Shown here: positions 35,845 to 45,549 of the stretch, in pieces
Layout of the letters: each line of letters opens with the position of its first letter
How positions within the stretch are numbered: the first letter of the stretch is position 1
Source: Flavivirga spongiicola
GTDB lineage: Bacteria > Bacteroidota > Bacteroidia > Flavobacteriales > Flavobacteriaceae
Direction: 5' to 3'
DNA length: 64,000 nt
NCBI RefSeq assembly: GCF_030540825.1
Contig: NZ_JAUOEO010000001.1
Location: 3,361,001-3,425,000, forward strand
The notes under the pieces: generated by a model
Database searches by the model: none
What the model was told of the DNA's origin: nothing
Seen by the model: only the letters and a program-made list of their open reading frames with translations
Position numbers and translations under genes: made by a program

Positions 35845-37200
35845 ATGAAAATTGTATTCTTCTCAATTAAGAAGCTTTTAACTCTGATTTTAGTGTTTTT
35901 TTGCTTCAGTAATCTTAGTTTTTCTCAAAATAAATTTGTTATTCAAAACAAGAACCAGTCAGATAGAGTTAAGTTCAAATTAATAAATAATTTAATTATA
36001 ATTCCTGTTGAAGTTAACGGCGTAAGTTTATCTTTTTTATTGGATACAGGAGTAAGTAAGCCCATTATTTTTAATTTTTTAAATGTATCTGATACACTAA
36101 AAATAAAAGATACCGAGACTATTTTTTTAAGAGGTTTAGGAGAAGGAGAATCTGTAGAAGCATTAAAATCTAAGAATAATGTTTTTAAAATTGGAGAAGC
36201 CATTAAGTTAAATCAGGATTTATATGCGGTTTACGATTCTAATCTCAATTTTGCTCCCAGATTAGGTTTTCCAGTTCATGGCATCATTGGCTTCGATTTA
36301 TTTAGGGATTTAGTAGTTGAAATAAATTACTCTAAAAAGGTTATAAAACTAACTGCACCAGAAAAATATAGGTATAAAAAATGCAAAAAATGCGAAAGAC
36401 TAAATTTGGAGTTTTACAATAGTAAGCCTTATATAAATGCTGAAGTAACCATGAATAGAAGAAAGATACCTGTTAAATTATTAATAGATTCTGGAGGAAG
36501 TGATTCTTTATGGTTGTTTGAAGATGACTCTTTAGGAATTGAATCCAGTAATAAATATTTTTATGATTTTCTTGGTCATGGTTTGAGTGGAAGTGTTTAT
36601 GGTAAACGTTCAAAAGTCAGAAGTTTTTCTTTAAAAAGTTTTCAACTAAATAAGGTTAATGTGTCATTTCCAGATTCAACATTTATATTATTTGCAAGAA
36701 AACATAAGAGTCGTAATGGTAGTTTATCAGGTAACATTTTAAAGCGTTTTAATGTTATTTTTGATTATCGGAACGCGATAATTACGCTAACAAAAAACCA
36801 TTATTTTAATGAAAAGTTTCAGTATAATAAAAGCGGTATAGAGTTGGCACATGATGGATTTAGATTAGTAAGAGAGAAAGATAACTTGGTTAGTAATGAT
36901 AATGGTCTTGGGGATTCTCAAGAAAAGGGCACAAAAATTATAATAGACCCCCAGTATAAGTTGTCATTAAAACCAGCCTATGCCATAGTAGAATTGAGAA
37001 AAAATTCTCCGGCAGAAAAGGCAGGTTTACTTAAAGGAGATATAATCTTGAGTATAAATAATAGGAATAGTTATCAATTTACGTTACAAGAGTTGATCCA
37101 TATGTTTTATGGTGAAGCGGGTAAACGCATAAAATTAAAAATAGAAAGAGATAAAAGCACTTTTACTTTTCAATTTCAATTAGAAAACCTTTTTCAATAA
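35845..37200 (+). CDS. Exported retropepsin-like aspartyl protease with PDZ domain
   Basis: A 451-residue protein with a signal peptide (about 1-27). It has two retropepsin-like half-sites: FLLDTGVSKP (about 65-74) and LLIDSGGSDSLWL (about 212-224). A C-terminal PDZ domain (about 370-440) contains NSPAEKAGLLKGDIILSINN. Two DTG/DSG motifs in one chain suggest a pseudo-dimeric active site as in pepsin-like enzymes. It probably acts in the periplasm or at the outer membrane. A CKKCERL pair lies between the lobes. Single gene. Confidence 0.9.
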   Translation: MKIVFFSIKKLLTLILVFFCFSNLSFSQNKFVIQNKNQSDRVKFKLINNLIIIPVEVNGVSLSFLLDTGVSKPIIFNFLNVSDTLKIKDTETIFLRGLGEGESVEALKSKNNVFKIGEAIKLNQDLYAVYDSNLNFAPRLGFPVHGIIGFDLFRDLVVEINYSKKVIKLTAPEKYRYKKCKKCERLNLEFYNSKPYINAEVTMNRRKIPVKLLIDSGGSDSLWLFEDDSLGIESSNKYFYDFLGHGLSGSVYGKRSKVRSFSLKSFQLNKVNVSFPDSTFILFARKHKSRNGSLSGNILKRFNVIFDYRNAIITLTKNHYFNEKFQYNKSGIELAHDGFRLVREKDNLVSNDNGLGDSQEKGTKIIIDPQYKLSLKPAYAIVELRKNSPAEKAGLLKGDIILSINNRNSYQFTLQELIHMFYGEAGKRIKLKIERDKSTFTFQFQLENLFQ

Positions 37201-37535
37201 ATTCATCCTGACTTTTGTTTTTAACCTAAAATGAGATGAAATTTATTCAGATGAAACTATTTTTGTAAAGCATGTATTGTAGGCATAAGAAAACAGACAA
37301 AATAAGGGCGAATTTCTGCCATTCCTACACCTGTTGGACATTTTCATTAAGTTAAGGAGATTTATTTTGTATTGTCACATTGAACGCAGTCGAAATGCTA
37401 TTGAAAAACAAGGTTTTATTGTTTTCTACTGCCGTTCGTCCGGCGGACGCTCAAACTGCACTTTGGTGCCTTAATTTAATGAGATTGACCTGCCAGAAGG
37501 TTTTAGGAAATAGAAAAAGTCAAGACGAGTTCAAT
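37201..37535. other. Intergenic region with repeat remnants
   Basis: No gene. Visible are the dispersed element GTCACATTGAACGCAGTCGA at 37374-37397, a GTCCGGCGGAC palindrome near 37438, and otherwise AT-rich sequence. The terminator at 37536 closes it. Confidence 0.45.
37374..37397. repeat. Dispersed repeat (CATTGAACGCAGTCGAAATG)
   Basis: The sequence matches a short element very common between Bacteroidota genes; related remnants occur at 17966-18007 and about 63049-63069. Function unknown. Confidence 0.55.
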
Positions 37536-37572
37536 AAAAAAAGCCAGAGAAATTAATTTCTCTGGCTTTTTT
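37536..37572. terminator. Intrinsic terminator
   Basis: A perfect long palindrome (GCCAGAGAAATTAATTTCTC then TGGC) with flanking A and T tracts, between the protease gene and the converging DUF1573 gene. Confidence 0.9.
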
Positions 37573-37626
37573 TGATTTTTAAAAATTTGTCAACCTTTAA
37601 TAGGACGATTTATTTTTGTAAAGCGT

Positions 37627-38052
37627 TTATTGCTGAACAATACTTTTATTTTTCTTTTCTAAAACACTCTTTTTATTAGGGTCAATAACCAAGCCTTTTA
37701 TTTTTAAGGCTACTGTAGGTGTTTCAGCATTAGAGATAACAGTTATTGTTTTTCTAATAGGATTTACTCTATTTGTGTCATACTTAACCTCAATTTCTCC
37801 AGTTTTTCCTGGTAAAATAGGATCTTTTGGTTTTTTGGGAATAGTACAACCACAACTAGATGAAACTTTAGAAATTATAAGAGGTGCATCACCAGTGTTT
37901 GTGAATTTAAAAACACGTACACCATTTGATCCTTTTTCAATAGTTCCGTAATCGATAGTATCAGACTTAAATTCTATTTTTGCTACTTTATCTTGCGCAT
38001 TTACAGATAAACTAATTAATCCGATAAATAAAATTGTAATTAACTGTTTCAT
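37627..38052 (-). CDS. Exported DUF1573 domain protein
   Basis: A 141-residue secreted or periplasmic protein. A signal peptide (1-19, ending SVNA) is followed by an immunoglobulin-like ASH/DUF1573 domain, with FKFTNTGDAPLIISKVSSSCGCTIP and GEIEVKYDTN typical of the family. The SSCGC cysteines are conserved in DUF1573. Function is not established; such domains are abundant in Bacteroidota envelopes. The upstream gap of more than 400 bp contains its promoter, which I could not place. Confidence 0.93.
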   Translation of the reverse strand: MKQLITILFIGLISLSVNAQDKVAKIEFKSDTIDYGTIEKGSNGVRVFKFTNTGDAPLIISKVSSSCGCTIPKKPKDPILPGKTGEIEVKYDTNRVNPIRKTITVISNAETPTVALKIKGLVIDPNKKSVLEKKNKSIVQQ

Positions 38053-38440
38053 TTGTCTATTTTTTAATTGTTTTTTTAAGGTCGAATAATGAACACTTCT
38101 AATATTATTAAAGCTTTGTAATGCTCATTTTATTACTTTTAATTTCATGTCAAACATACTTACTTTTTATACAATCTGCAAAAATATTAGATATAATGCA
38201 GGTATGTTAACATATTCAACTGAGTTAAAAGTACGTACAACTTTTCTGAAATAAGTCTATATTTTTGTTAAAATATCCAATAATCATTGTTTTATGATTG
38301 ATATTATAGTTTTCATTTGTTAATATTTATTTTTACTGTAGTCAGACCAAACCAACCAAACAGGTGTCATTTGCATATTAAAATCTCATTTATTAATGAA
38401 ATTAATAGCTATGCTCATTTCACAGAAAAAGAAATATAAG
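38053..38440. other. Long AT-rich intergenic region upstream of valS
   Basis: About 390 bp without a coding frame. It holds the divergent promoters of the DUF1573 gene and valS. I looked for a T-box or other tRNA-sensing leader before valS and saw no matching specifier/antiterminator structure. A short purine-pyrimidine direct repeat (GACCAAACCAACCAAACAG) is at about 38345. Confidence 0.4.
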
Positions 38441-38448
38441 TACTTTTG
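38441..38448 (+). promoter_or_regulatory. Candidate -7 element for valS
   Basis: TACTTTTG matches TAnnTTTG and would place the transcript start about 25 bases before the valS ATG at 38479. It also argues against the TTG at 38446 as the start codon. The -33 position has no TTG. Confidence 0.5.
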
Positions 38449-38478
38449 CACATCAATGTTCAAAAACTATTCCAAAGT

Positions 38479-41115
38479 ATGCAAATACCTTCAAAATATG
38501 AGGCAAGTCAGGTAGAAAGTAAGTGGTATGATTACTGGATGAAACACAATTATTTTCATTCAGAGCCAGATGAAAGAGAACCATATACTATTGTGATACC
38601 TCCACCAAATGTAACAGGGGTTTTACACATGGGGCATATGCTTAATAATACGATTCAAGATGTATTAATTCGTCGTGCGCGTTTACAAGGTAAAAATGCC
38701 TGTTGGGTACCTGGTACAGATCATGCATCTATTGCTACTGAAGCGAAAGTAGTTGCCAAATTAAAAGAGCAAGGTATTGATAAAAATGATTTGTCTCGTG
38801 AGGAGTTTTTAAAACATGCTTGGGATTGGACTCACGAATATGGGGGTGTTATTTTAGAGCAACTTAAAAAACTGGGGTGTTCTTGCGATTGGGAACGGAC
38901 TAAATTTACGATGGATGATGACATGAGTGAAGCGGTCATCAAGGTGTTTGTAGATTTGTTTAATAAAGGTTTGATTTATCGTGGTTACCGTATGGTAAAC
39001 TGGGATCCTGAAGCAAAAACAACCTTATCTGATGAAGAAGTTATTCATGAAGAACGTCAGGGGAATTTATATTATCTTCAATATAAAATTGAAGGTAGTG
39101 AAGATACTTTAACGATAGCTACGACGCGTCCTGAAACTATTTTTGGAGATACAGCTATTTGTATTAATCCAAATGATGAAAGATTTCTACACTTACGTGG
39201 AAAAAAGGCTATTGTACCCATATGTAACCGAGTTATTCCTATTATTGAGGATGATTATGTAGATGTTGAGTTCGGTACAGGTTGCCTTAAAGTAACACCA
39301 GCACATGATGAAAATGATAAAAATTTAGGAGATAAGCATAAGTTAGAGGTTATAGATATTTTTAATGAAGATGCTTCTTTAAATAGCTTTGGATTACATT
39401 TTGAAGGTCAGGATCGTTTTGTAGCCAGAAAAGCAGTCGTTAAAGAATTAGAAGCAACAGGTGTTTTAGTAAAAACTGAAACTCATATTAACAAAGTAGG
39501 AACTTCCGAAAGAACCAAAGCTGTTATTGAACCACGTTTGAGTGATCAGTGGTTTCTAAAAATGGAAGATTTAGCAAAACCAGCTATAAAAGCGGTTTTA
39601 GGCGAAGATTCTGAGATTAATTTATTTCCTAAGAAATTTGAAAACACCTACCGTCATTGGATGGAGAATATCCGTGATTGGAATATTTCACGTCAATTAC
39701 TTTGGGGACAACAAATTCCAGCTTATTACTACGGTGATGGAAAAGAAGATTTTGTAGTAGCAGAAAATAAAGAAGACGCTTTAAAGTTAGCTAAGGATAA
39801 AACCAAAAACCAGCAACTAACAATCAGCAATTTAACTCAAGACACTGATGCTTTGGATACTTGGTTTAGCTCATGGTTATGGCCAATAAGTGTTTTTGAT
39901 GGAATAAGAAATCCTGAAAATAAGGATATTAAATACTATTATCCAACAAACGATTTGGTAACGGGCCCGGATATTTTATTCTTTTGGGTAGCTCGTATGA
40001 TAATCTCAGGATATGAGTATAAAGACGAGAAACCGTTTAATAATGTATATTTAACGGGCTTAGTTCGTGATAAGCAAAGACGAAAAATGTCTAAACAACT
40101 TGGTAATTCGCCAGATGCTTTAAAGCTTATAGAAGAATATGGAGCTGGAGGCGTTCGTGTTGGGTTGTTATTAAGTTCTGCTGCAGGAAACGATTTAATG
40201 TTTGATGAGGCACTTTGTCAACAAGGAAAAGGTTTTGGAAACAAAATTTGGAATGCTTATCGTTTAGTTGATGGATGGAAAGTTGATGAAAATATAGAGC
40301 AACCGGAGTCAAGTAAAATGGCTATAGATTGGTACGAATCTAAATTTCAGAAAGCTTTAATTGAGATTGAAGACCATTTTAGCAAGTATAGATTGAGTGA
40401 TGCATTAATGGCTATCTACAAACTTATTTTTGATGATTTTTGCGGATGGTACTTAGAAATGATCAAGCCTGGATATTTACAACCAATTGATGCTAAAACT
40501 TTAAAAAGCACCATTACCATTTTTGAAGATAATTTAAAAATTGTACACCCATTTATGCCATTTTTAACGGAAGATATTTGGCATTATATAGCTGATAGAA
40601 CCCCGGAAGAAGCTTTGATTGTTGCTAAATGGCCAGAATCTAAGCCAGTTAATGAAGCTTTAATTAATGAGTTTGAATTTGCTTCAGAAGTTATTTCAGG
40701 GATTAGAAACGTTAGAAAACAAAAAAATATAGCTTTTAAAGATGCTATTGGACTTTCGATAATTAATAATGAAAAAAACCATAAAACATTCGATAGTATT
40801 ATTTCTAAATTAGGCAATTTAGAAAACATCGATTATGTTTCTGATGCTGTTGATGGTGCTTTAACTTTTAGAGTAAAATCTAATGAGTATTTTATACCTA
40901 TGGTAGGTAGTATTGATGTTGAGGCAGAAATTAAAAAATTAACAGAAGAATTAAGCTATACAGAAGGTTTCTTAAAATCGGTACAAAAGAAACTCTCTAA
41001 TGAGCGTTTTGTCTTAGGGGCGCCGGAACAGGTGGTTGCTAGTGAGAAGAAAAAAGAAGCAGATGCCTTAGCAAAAATAGAAACACTTAAGGCAAGTTTG
41101 TCAAGTTTGCATTAA
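38479..41115 (+). CDS. valS: Valine--tRNA ligase
   Basis: Charges tRNA-Val. The 878-residue class Ia synthetase has the HMGH signature in GVLHMGHML (about 43-51), the editing domain with TTRPETIFGDTA and the threonine-rich pocket, the DWNISRQLLWGQ motif, the KMSKQLGNSP catalytic loop (about 535) and a C-terminal coiled-coil arm typical of ValRS. I start at the ATG giving MQIPSKYEASQVESKWY; an upstream TTG frame adds 11 residues and overlaps the likely promoter. Confidence 0.97.
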   Translation: MQIPSKYEASQVESKWYDYWMKHNYFHSEPDEREPYTIVIPPPNVTGVLHMGHMLNNTIQDVLIRRARLQGKNACWVPGTDHASIATEAKVVAKLKEQGIDKNDLSREEFLKHAWDWTHEYGGVILEQLKKLGCSCDWERTKFTMDDDMSEAVIKVFVDLFNKGLIYRGYRMVNWDPEAKTTLSDEEVIHEERQGNLYYLQYKIEGSEDTLTIATTRPETIFGDTAICINPNDERFLHLRGKKAIVPICNRVIPIIEDDYVDVEFGTGCLKVTPAHDENDKNLGDKHKLEVIDIFNEDASLNSFGLHFEGQDRFVARKAVVKELEATGVLVKTETHINKVGTSERTKAVIEPRLSDQWFLKMEDLAKPAIKAVLGEDSEINLFPKKFENTYRHWMENIRDWNISRQLLWGQQIPAYYYGDGKEDFVVAENKEDALKLAKDKTKNQQLTISNLTQDTDALDTWFSSWLWPISVFDGIRNPENKDIKYYYPTNDLVTGPDILFFWVARMIISGYEYKDEKPFNNVYLTGLVRDKQRRKMSKQLGNSPDALKLIEEYGAGGVRVGLLLSSAAGNDLMFDEALCQQGKGFGNKIWNAYRLVDGWKVDENIEQPESSKMAIDWYESKFQKALIEIEDHFSKYRLSDALMAIYKLIFDDFCGWYLEMIKPGYLQPIDAKTLKSTITIFEDNLKIVHPFMPFLTEDIWHYIADRTPEEALIVAKWPESKPVNEALINEFEFASEVISGIRNVRKQKNIAFKDAIGLSIINNEKNHKTFDSIISKLGNLENIDYVSDAVDGALTFRVKSNEYFIPMVGSIDVEAEIKKLTEELSYTEGFLKSVQKKLSNERFVLGAPEQVVASEKKKEADALAKIETLKASLSSLH

Positions 41116-41143
41116 GTGTTTATTTAGCTTGTAGTTTATTTGC

Positions 41144-41638
41144 TTAGTGTTTAGTGTAACTAATGCTATCACCAACAGAAAGGGACCAGATATCTACCAG
41201 ACCAGCATTAATTTCGAGCACATATTTTGCGGGAAAATTTGAAGGCAAAGAGCTTTCATCAAATGGTTTAGCATTTTTCTGAAAGCTTACGATGCTTTTA
41301 TTTTCGTTTATATAAATTAAGTCTAAAGGTATTTTTGTGTTCTTCATGTAAAAGAAACGCTCTCTAACATCATCAAACACAAATAACATCCCCTGTTTTT
41401 TATCCATAGAATTTCTGTACATTAATCCTGTCTGAATATCAAAATCAGTATCGGCTATTTCAATATCCAGGTTTACTTGTGTAGAGTCAATGGACTTGAA
41501 AATTGTAAGCTCTCCTTCCTTTTTAAAAGTGACTTCGGTTTGCTTTATGACTTTTTTGTTTTCTTTACAAGACGATAGGCTTAAAATAAAACCATTCGAA
41601 ATTATAAAAGTTAATAAAAGGAAACGTTTAGAAAACAT
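41144..41638 (-). CDS. DUF192 lipoprotein
   Basis: A 164-residue predicted lipoprotein (signal to LSLSS-C near residue 25). The mature DUF192 domain includes DTDFDIQTGLMYRNSMDKKQGMLFVF, YMKNTKIPLDLIYINENKSI and AKYVLEINAG. The family is small, beta-rich and of unknown function; it is often exported. I start at the ATG at 41638, since the longer frame overlaps lgt. It follows lgt by one base and is surely in the same transcript. Confidence 0.92.
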   Translation of the reverse strand: MFSKRFLLLTFIISNGFILSLSSCKENKKVIKQTEVTFKKEGELTIFKSIDSTQVNLDIEIADTDFDIQTGLMYRNSMDKKQGMLFVFDDVRERFFYMKNTKIPLDLIYINENKSIVSFQKNAKPFDESSLPSNFPAKYVLEINAGLVDIWSLSVGDSISYTKH

Positions 41639-41639
41639 C

Positions 41640-42569
41640 TTATTTAACGACTGTTTTTGGTTTATAAACAAACATAAAATATAAACCAATTAGAATAAAT
41701 GGAATACTTAGCCATTGCCCTGTATTTAAATTAGCCCAATTAATATATTCATCACCTTGAGGCTCTTTGGTAAACTCGACAAAGAAGCGAATAGTCCACA
41801 ATAGGACTAAAAACAATCCAAATAGAAAACCGGTTTGATCTCTTTTTTTAGTTTTTGAATAGAAATACCATAAAATTAAAAACACAAAAATATAACAGAA
41901 AGATTCGTATAGCTGAGCAGGATGTCTATAGGGGACTTTTTCTAGTAATTCTACAAATTGGGGGTTATCGGTGACAGCATTATACGCTTCCTGAACATCT
42001 TTAATACCCGTAAGTTGTGTGATTTGACTCTTGTAGTATTCATCTTGAATAAAACGAACCCCCAAACTAGATTCTGTAACTTTTCCAATAATTTCAGAAT
42101 TGATAAAATTTCCAATTCTGATAAAAACGGCTCCTGAAGCAACCGATATAACAACACGGTCTAAAACCCATAATAATGATTTGTATTTGTATTTTTTACG
42201 ATACAAATACATGCCTATTATAATACCAATAGCAGCACCATGACTCGCTAATCCTTGAAAACCGGTAAATTCAAAACCACCTTTAAATTTGAATGGTAGA
42301 AAAATACTAAAAAAGTCTTGTGAGATTAATTCTGATTGATAAAACAAAACATGCCCTAAACGCGCACCTAACATAGTTGCTAATACGGTGTAAATAAATA
42401 AAGGATCCAGATAGTCTAAAGATATTTTTTCTTTAGTGAAAATACGTTTCATAATATACCAGCCTATTATAAAGGCAATGACCCACATAAGACTGTAGAA
42501 GTGTAATTTGAAATTTCCGAAAATGTCAATTCCAGTTACAGGGTTCCAATCGAATTTTAATGCTTGCAT
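41640..42569 (-). CDS. lgt: Prolipoprotein diacylglyceryl transferase
   Basis: An inner-membrane enzyme that attaches diacylglycerol from phosphatidylglycerol to the lipobox cysteine of prolipoproteins. The 309-residue protein has about seven membrane segments. Lgt features are GARLGHVLFY (with the essential Arg and His region), GLASHGAAIGIIIG, the signature region RIGNFINSEIIG and the HPAQLYES motif. The 55-residue loop before HPAQLYES is long. The many predicted lipoproteins in this window are its substrates. Confidence 0.95.
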   Translation of the reverse strand: MQALKFDWNPVTGIDIFGNFKLHFYSLMWVIAFIIGWYIMKRIFTKEKISLDYLDPLFIYTVLATMLGARLGHVLFYQSELISQDFFSIFLPFKFKGGFEFTGFQGLASHGAAIGIIIGMYLYRKKYKYKSLLWVLDRVVISVASGAVFIRIGNFINSEIIGKVTESSLGVRFIQDEYYKSQITQLTGIKDVQEAYNAVTDNPQFVELLEKVPYRHPAQLYESFCYIFVFLILWYFYSKTKKRDQTGFLFGLFLVLLWTIRFFVEFTKEPQGDEYINWANLNTGQWLSIPFILIGLYFMFVYKPKTVVK

Positions 42570-42581
42570 ATGTTTTATTTT

Positions 42582-43709
42582 TTACTTTAAAATTTCTAAA
42601 ATTTCAACTTCGAAAATGATGTTAGATTTTGGAGGAATCCCTCTACCTCCTGCTTCACCATAAGCTAAATGATACGGAATAAATAGGGTTGCTTTATCTC
42701 CAACATTTAATTGTTGTAACCCTTCCTTAAAGCCTGAAATCATTTTGGCATCTGGACTGATATCAGCAGTAATAGGTTGGTATTGGTCTGCGGCTTTACG
42801 CTTTTCGTTTACGGCATCAAGAGCTTCAGCAATTTCTAATTTACTGGTTTGAAGTAGTTTTCCGCTTTCAAAATATACAGCATAATGGGTAAGCACTTCA
42901 GCGTTTTCTGGTAATTTTTTTCCAGTGCCTTTTTCGGTAACAAAAAATTGTAAACCAGAAGACAACGTCATAGCTTTAGCTCGTTGTTTTTCAAATTTTT
43001 CTTTAGAAGCTTTTATAATTGCTTCTATTTTGGCTAGCTTTTCTTTTTCTTTACGTTCTGCTTCAGCAAAATGATTATTAAATGTGTTTGGAGCATCAAA
43101 GGATTTTGCATCTTTACCTTTTCTAATAATATTTAATTCTTTAATGACAACGTCTTCCACAGGTCTGTCTCCAGATGCCGTTTTTACATTAGAAATACTG
43201 TCCTGGATATCTATTCCAATAACGAGCTCACCAAATATATTATACCCATTATCTAAATGAGGTTTTGGGATTTCTGTAATAAAAAATTGACTTCCGTTTG
43301 TATTGCGTCCAGAGTTTGCCATAGATAAAATACCTGGTTTATCATGTTTTAGATCTGGATGAAATTCATCCGTAAATTTATAACCGGGACTTCCTCCACC
43401 TGTACCTGTAGGGTCACCACCTTGAATCATAAATTCATTGATAACACGATGAAAAATAAGTCCGTTATAGAATTTTTTTCCTATATAAGCACTGTCTACC
43501 ATAGTATTAGTACCTTCTGCTAGTGAGACAAAATTAGCAACAGTTATAGGTGCTTTTTTATGTGCTAATTTAGCAACCATAATACCTTCTGAGGTAATAA
43601 ATTCTGCATATAATCCATCTTCAAGATCTGGATATTGAGCTTTACATGAAGCTAAAGTTATTAAAGAAGTAGTTAATAATATTTTGACTGCGTTTTTTAA
43701 AAAATTCAT
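42582..43709 (-). CDS. Cyclophilin-FKBP fusion peptidyl-prolyl isomerase, lipoprotein
   Basis: A 375-residue lipoprotein (signal to LAS-C, Cys22) combining two unrelated prolyl isomerase folds. The N-terminal cyclophilin domain (about 35-190) shows [25 protein letters not shown] and [18 protein letters not shown]. After a charged helical linker (about 205-245), the C-terminal FKBP domain (about 265-375) shows [18 protein letters not shown] and [19 protein letters not shown]. It is likely a periplasmic folding factor. It is two bases from gldI, another FKBP-type lipoprotein, and probably acts with it on exported proteins. Confidence 0.94.
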   Translation of the reverse strand: MNFLKNAVKILLTTSLITLASCKAQYPDLEDGLYAEFITSEGIMVAKLAHKKAPITVANFVSLAEGTNTMVDSAYIGKKFYNGLIFHRVINEFMIQGGDPTGTGGGSPGYKFTDEFHPDLKHDKPGILSMANSGRNTNGSQFFITEIPKPHLDNGYNIFGELVIGIDIQDSISNVKTASGDRPVEDVVIKELNIIRKGKDAKSFDAPNTFNNHFAEAERKEKEKLAKIEAIIKASKEKFEKQRAKAMTLSSGLQFFVTEKGTGKKLPENAEVLTHYAVYFESGKLLQTSKLEIAEALDAVNEKRKAADQYQPITADISPDAKMISGFKEGLQQLNVGDKATLFIPYHLAYGEAGGRGIPPKSNIIFEVEILEILK

Positions 43710-43711
43710 TA

Positions 43712-44254
43712 TTAATTAGTTTGATTTTGGGTAATTGAATTTACTGTAACTTCACATACTATTGGTGTGTTGCTACCTATTTTGTTTTCATCGCCATAAT
43801 AACCATATGCTTTTTGTGAAGGGAAAAGAAAGGTAACAGTTTCGCCAGTTTTCATTAGTTTTAAACCTTCACGTAAACCGGTAAATAACTCTTCTTTATC
43901 CATAGCATAGTTTTGCGTTTTAATATCTTCTTTTGAATATATTAGGCTGCCATTTAATGCTTTTATATTGTAATTATAGTTTATAATATCTCCGAAGAGA
44001 GGTGTTTTTAAAGTATCTATTTCTATTTTATTATTGTAGTAATACCAGAAACCACTCTCTGAAGCTATATAGTCTATGTCTTGCGCTTGCATGATTTTTT
44101 CTATGGAAACTTGTTCTTGAGCAATCAGTTTTTTATTGCGCTCTACGGAGGCATCTATAAAAGAGCCAGTTTTTACCGATATGGGACGTCGAGCATCGGG
44201 GGTTTTACAGTTTAATGCCAGTAAAACAATGGCCAATGTTAGTAATTTATTCAT
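43712..44254 (-). CDS. gldI: GldI-like FKBP-type gliding motility lipoprotein
   Basis: A 180-residue lipoprotein (LALN-C, Cys16) with a divergent FKBP domain: [57 protein letters not shown] and [11 protein letters not shown]. Length and features match GldI of gliding flavobacteria, where it is needed for gliding and T9SS function, probably by folding envelope components. It overlaps the nrnA stop by eight bases and leads into the cyclophilin-FKBP gene. Gliding itself cannot be concluded from this gene alone. Confidence 0.85.
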   Translation of the reverse strand: MNKLLTLAIVLLALNCKTPDARRPISVKTGSFIDASVERNKKLIAQEQVSIEKIMQAQDIDYIASESGFWYYYNNKIEIDTLKTPLFGDIINYNYNIKALNGSLIYSKEDIKTQNYAMDKEELFTGLREGLKLMKTGETVTFLFPSQKAYGYYGDENKIGSNTPIVCEVTVNSITQNQTN

Positions 44255-45266
44255 TATTTAGGGCTTTATTATAACTAGGCAATATACTAATAAATTTAGC
44301 AACTGTATCTTCTAGCGATAAATAGCTTTTTCCTCCAGCAGCGTTGGTATGACCACCACCACCAAAATGCGCTCTGGATAATTCGTTGACAGAAAAATTC
44401 CCTTTAGAGCGTAACGAGATCTTTATAATGCCTTCTTGTTTATCTTCAATGAAAATAGCAGCTAGTATCGTATTGTTTAATGACAAAGCATAATTCACAA
44501 CACCTTCTGTATCGCCTTTTTTATAATCATGTTTATATAATTCTTCTTGTGTAAGTGTAATATAAGCTGTTCTTGATTCTGGAATAACTTTTAAGTTGCT
44601 TAACGCACATCCCAGAAGCTGTAAACGTTCGTAGCTATTAGTGTCGTAAACATTGTTATGAATTTCCGTATTATTAGCTCCTTTTTCAATAAGTTGAGCT
44701 ATTATTTGGTGGGTTTTACTAGTTGTGGATAAAAACCTAAAAGAACCTGTGTCGGTCATTATGCCAACATATAAGCAGGTTGAAATGTTTGTGTCTATCA
44801 GATTTGTATCGCCTAACATATTAATAAAATGGTATACCATTTCGCAGGTCGAACTCATACTAACATCACTAAACATGTAAGTAGCGTAATCATCAGGTGC
44901 TTGATGATGATCAATCATAATTTTTAAGGCATTACTTTTAGCTAATACAGTTTCCATATTACCAGTTCTATGAAAAGCATTAAAATCTAAGGTAAATATA
45001 ATATCTGCGGCTTCAATTAATGCATCACATTTTTTAGTCTGAGAATCATGTTTTAATATGATGTCATTACCTGGAATCCATTTCAGAAAAGTAGGATAAT
45101 CATTAGGTACTATAACATTTACCTGGTGATTGCCTTTTATAAGATAATGATAAAGCCCAAGTGTAGAGCCAATGGCATCGCCATCTGGATTTTTATGGGG
45201 TACGATTACAATCTTTTTTTTAGAAGACAATAGCCGTTTTATACTTATAATATCTTGTTTATTCAT
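44247..45266 (-). CDS. nrnA: DHH/DHHA1 phosphoesterase (NrnA-like oligoribonuclease/pAp phosphatase)
   Basis: A 339-residue cytosolic Mn-dependent hydrolase that degrades 2-5-nt RNAs and, in relatives, dephosphorylates pAp. DHH-domain motifs are VPHKNPDGDAIGS (about 20-32), TLDFNAFHRTG, the signature DHHQAPDDY (about 117-125) and MTDTGSFRF. The DHHA1 part ends with the substrate-binding GGGGHTNAAGG. It is the first gene of the nrnA-gldI-PPIase transcript. Confidence 0.92.
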   Translation of the reverse strand: MNKQDIISIKRLLSSKKKIVIVPHKNPDGDAIGSTLGLYHYLIKGNHQVNVIVPNDYPTFLKWIPGNDIILKHDSQTKKCDALIEAADIIFTLDFNAFHRTGNMETVLAKSNALKIMIDHHQAPDDYATYMFSDVSMSSTCEMVYHFINMLGDTNLIDTNISTCLYVGIMTDTGSFRFLSTTSKTHQIIAQLIEKGANNTEIHNNVYDTNSYERLQLLGCALSNLKVIPESRTAYITLTQEELYKHDYKKGDTEGVVNYALSLNNTILAAIFIEDKQEGIIKISLRSKGNFSVNELSRAHFGGGGHTNAAGGKSYLSLEDTVAKFISILPSYNKALNNE

Positions 45267-45419
45267 AGTTGACGAAGATACAATTTTTTTTAACCTGAAT
45301 GATGCTTTAAAAGGATGTTGTAAAGCTTAAAACTATAATAAAATATTGGCTTTTTATAAGTTTCAGTATGGTATCTGAGAGGCTTGTCCTCACGGAAGTG
45401 AGAAATTAAACTTAAAAAA

Positions 45420-45478
45420 AGTAAAGCGATATATTTTGCAATAATTTTAAGATAAGAATAGGTTTTTTAATGCGTTAT
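45420..45478. repeat. Dispersed repeat, AGTAAAGCGATA family (copy 2)
   Basis: AGTAAAGCGATATATTTTGC and following sequence align with 23841-23899. The copy sits between nrnA and ndk, about 20 bp upstream of the ndk -33 box. A GAGGCTTGTCCTCAC-type small hairpin precedes it (about 45380). Confidence 0.5.
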
Positions 45479-45498
45479 ACTAGTTTATGATTTAATGG

Positions 45499-45528
45499 TT
45501 GTTTTTAATTAGAAATACATTACTTTTG
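45499..45528 (+). promoter_or_regulatory. Promoter of ndk (TTG-N19-TACTTTTG)
   Basis: TTG at 45499-45501 and TACTTTTG at 45521-45528, spaced by 19 bp. This is an exact match to the Bacteroidota housekeeping promoter pattern and the best promoter in the window. Transcription would start shortly before the ATG at 45550. Confidence 0.75.
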
Positions 45529-45549
45529 CTGCAAAATTAAAACAATAAA

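Noticed and set aside
38053..38478. T-box leader before valS
   Set aside because: No antiterminator or terminator hairpin pair or T-box consensus sequence is visible, and T-boxes are mostly a Firmicutes feature; the TAnnTTTG box right before the gene leaves almost no leader.
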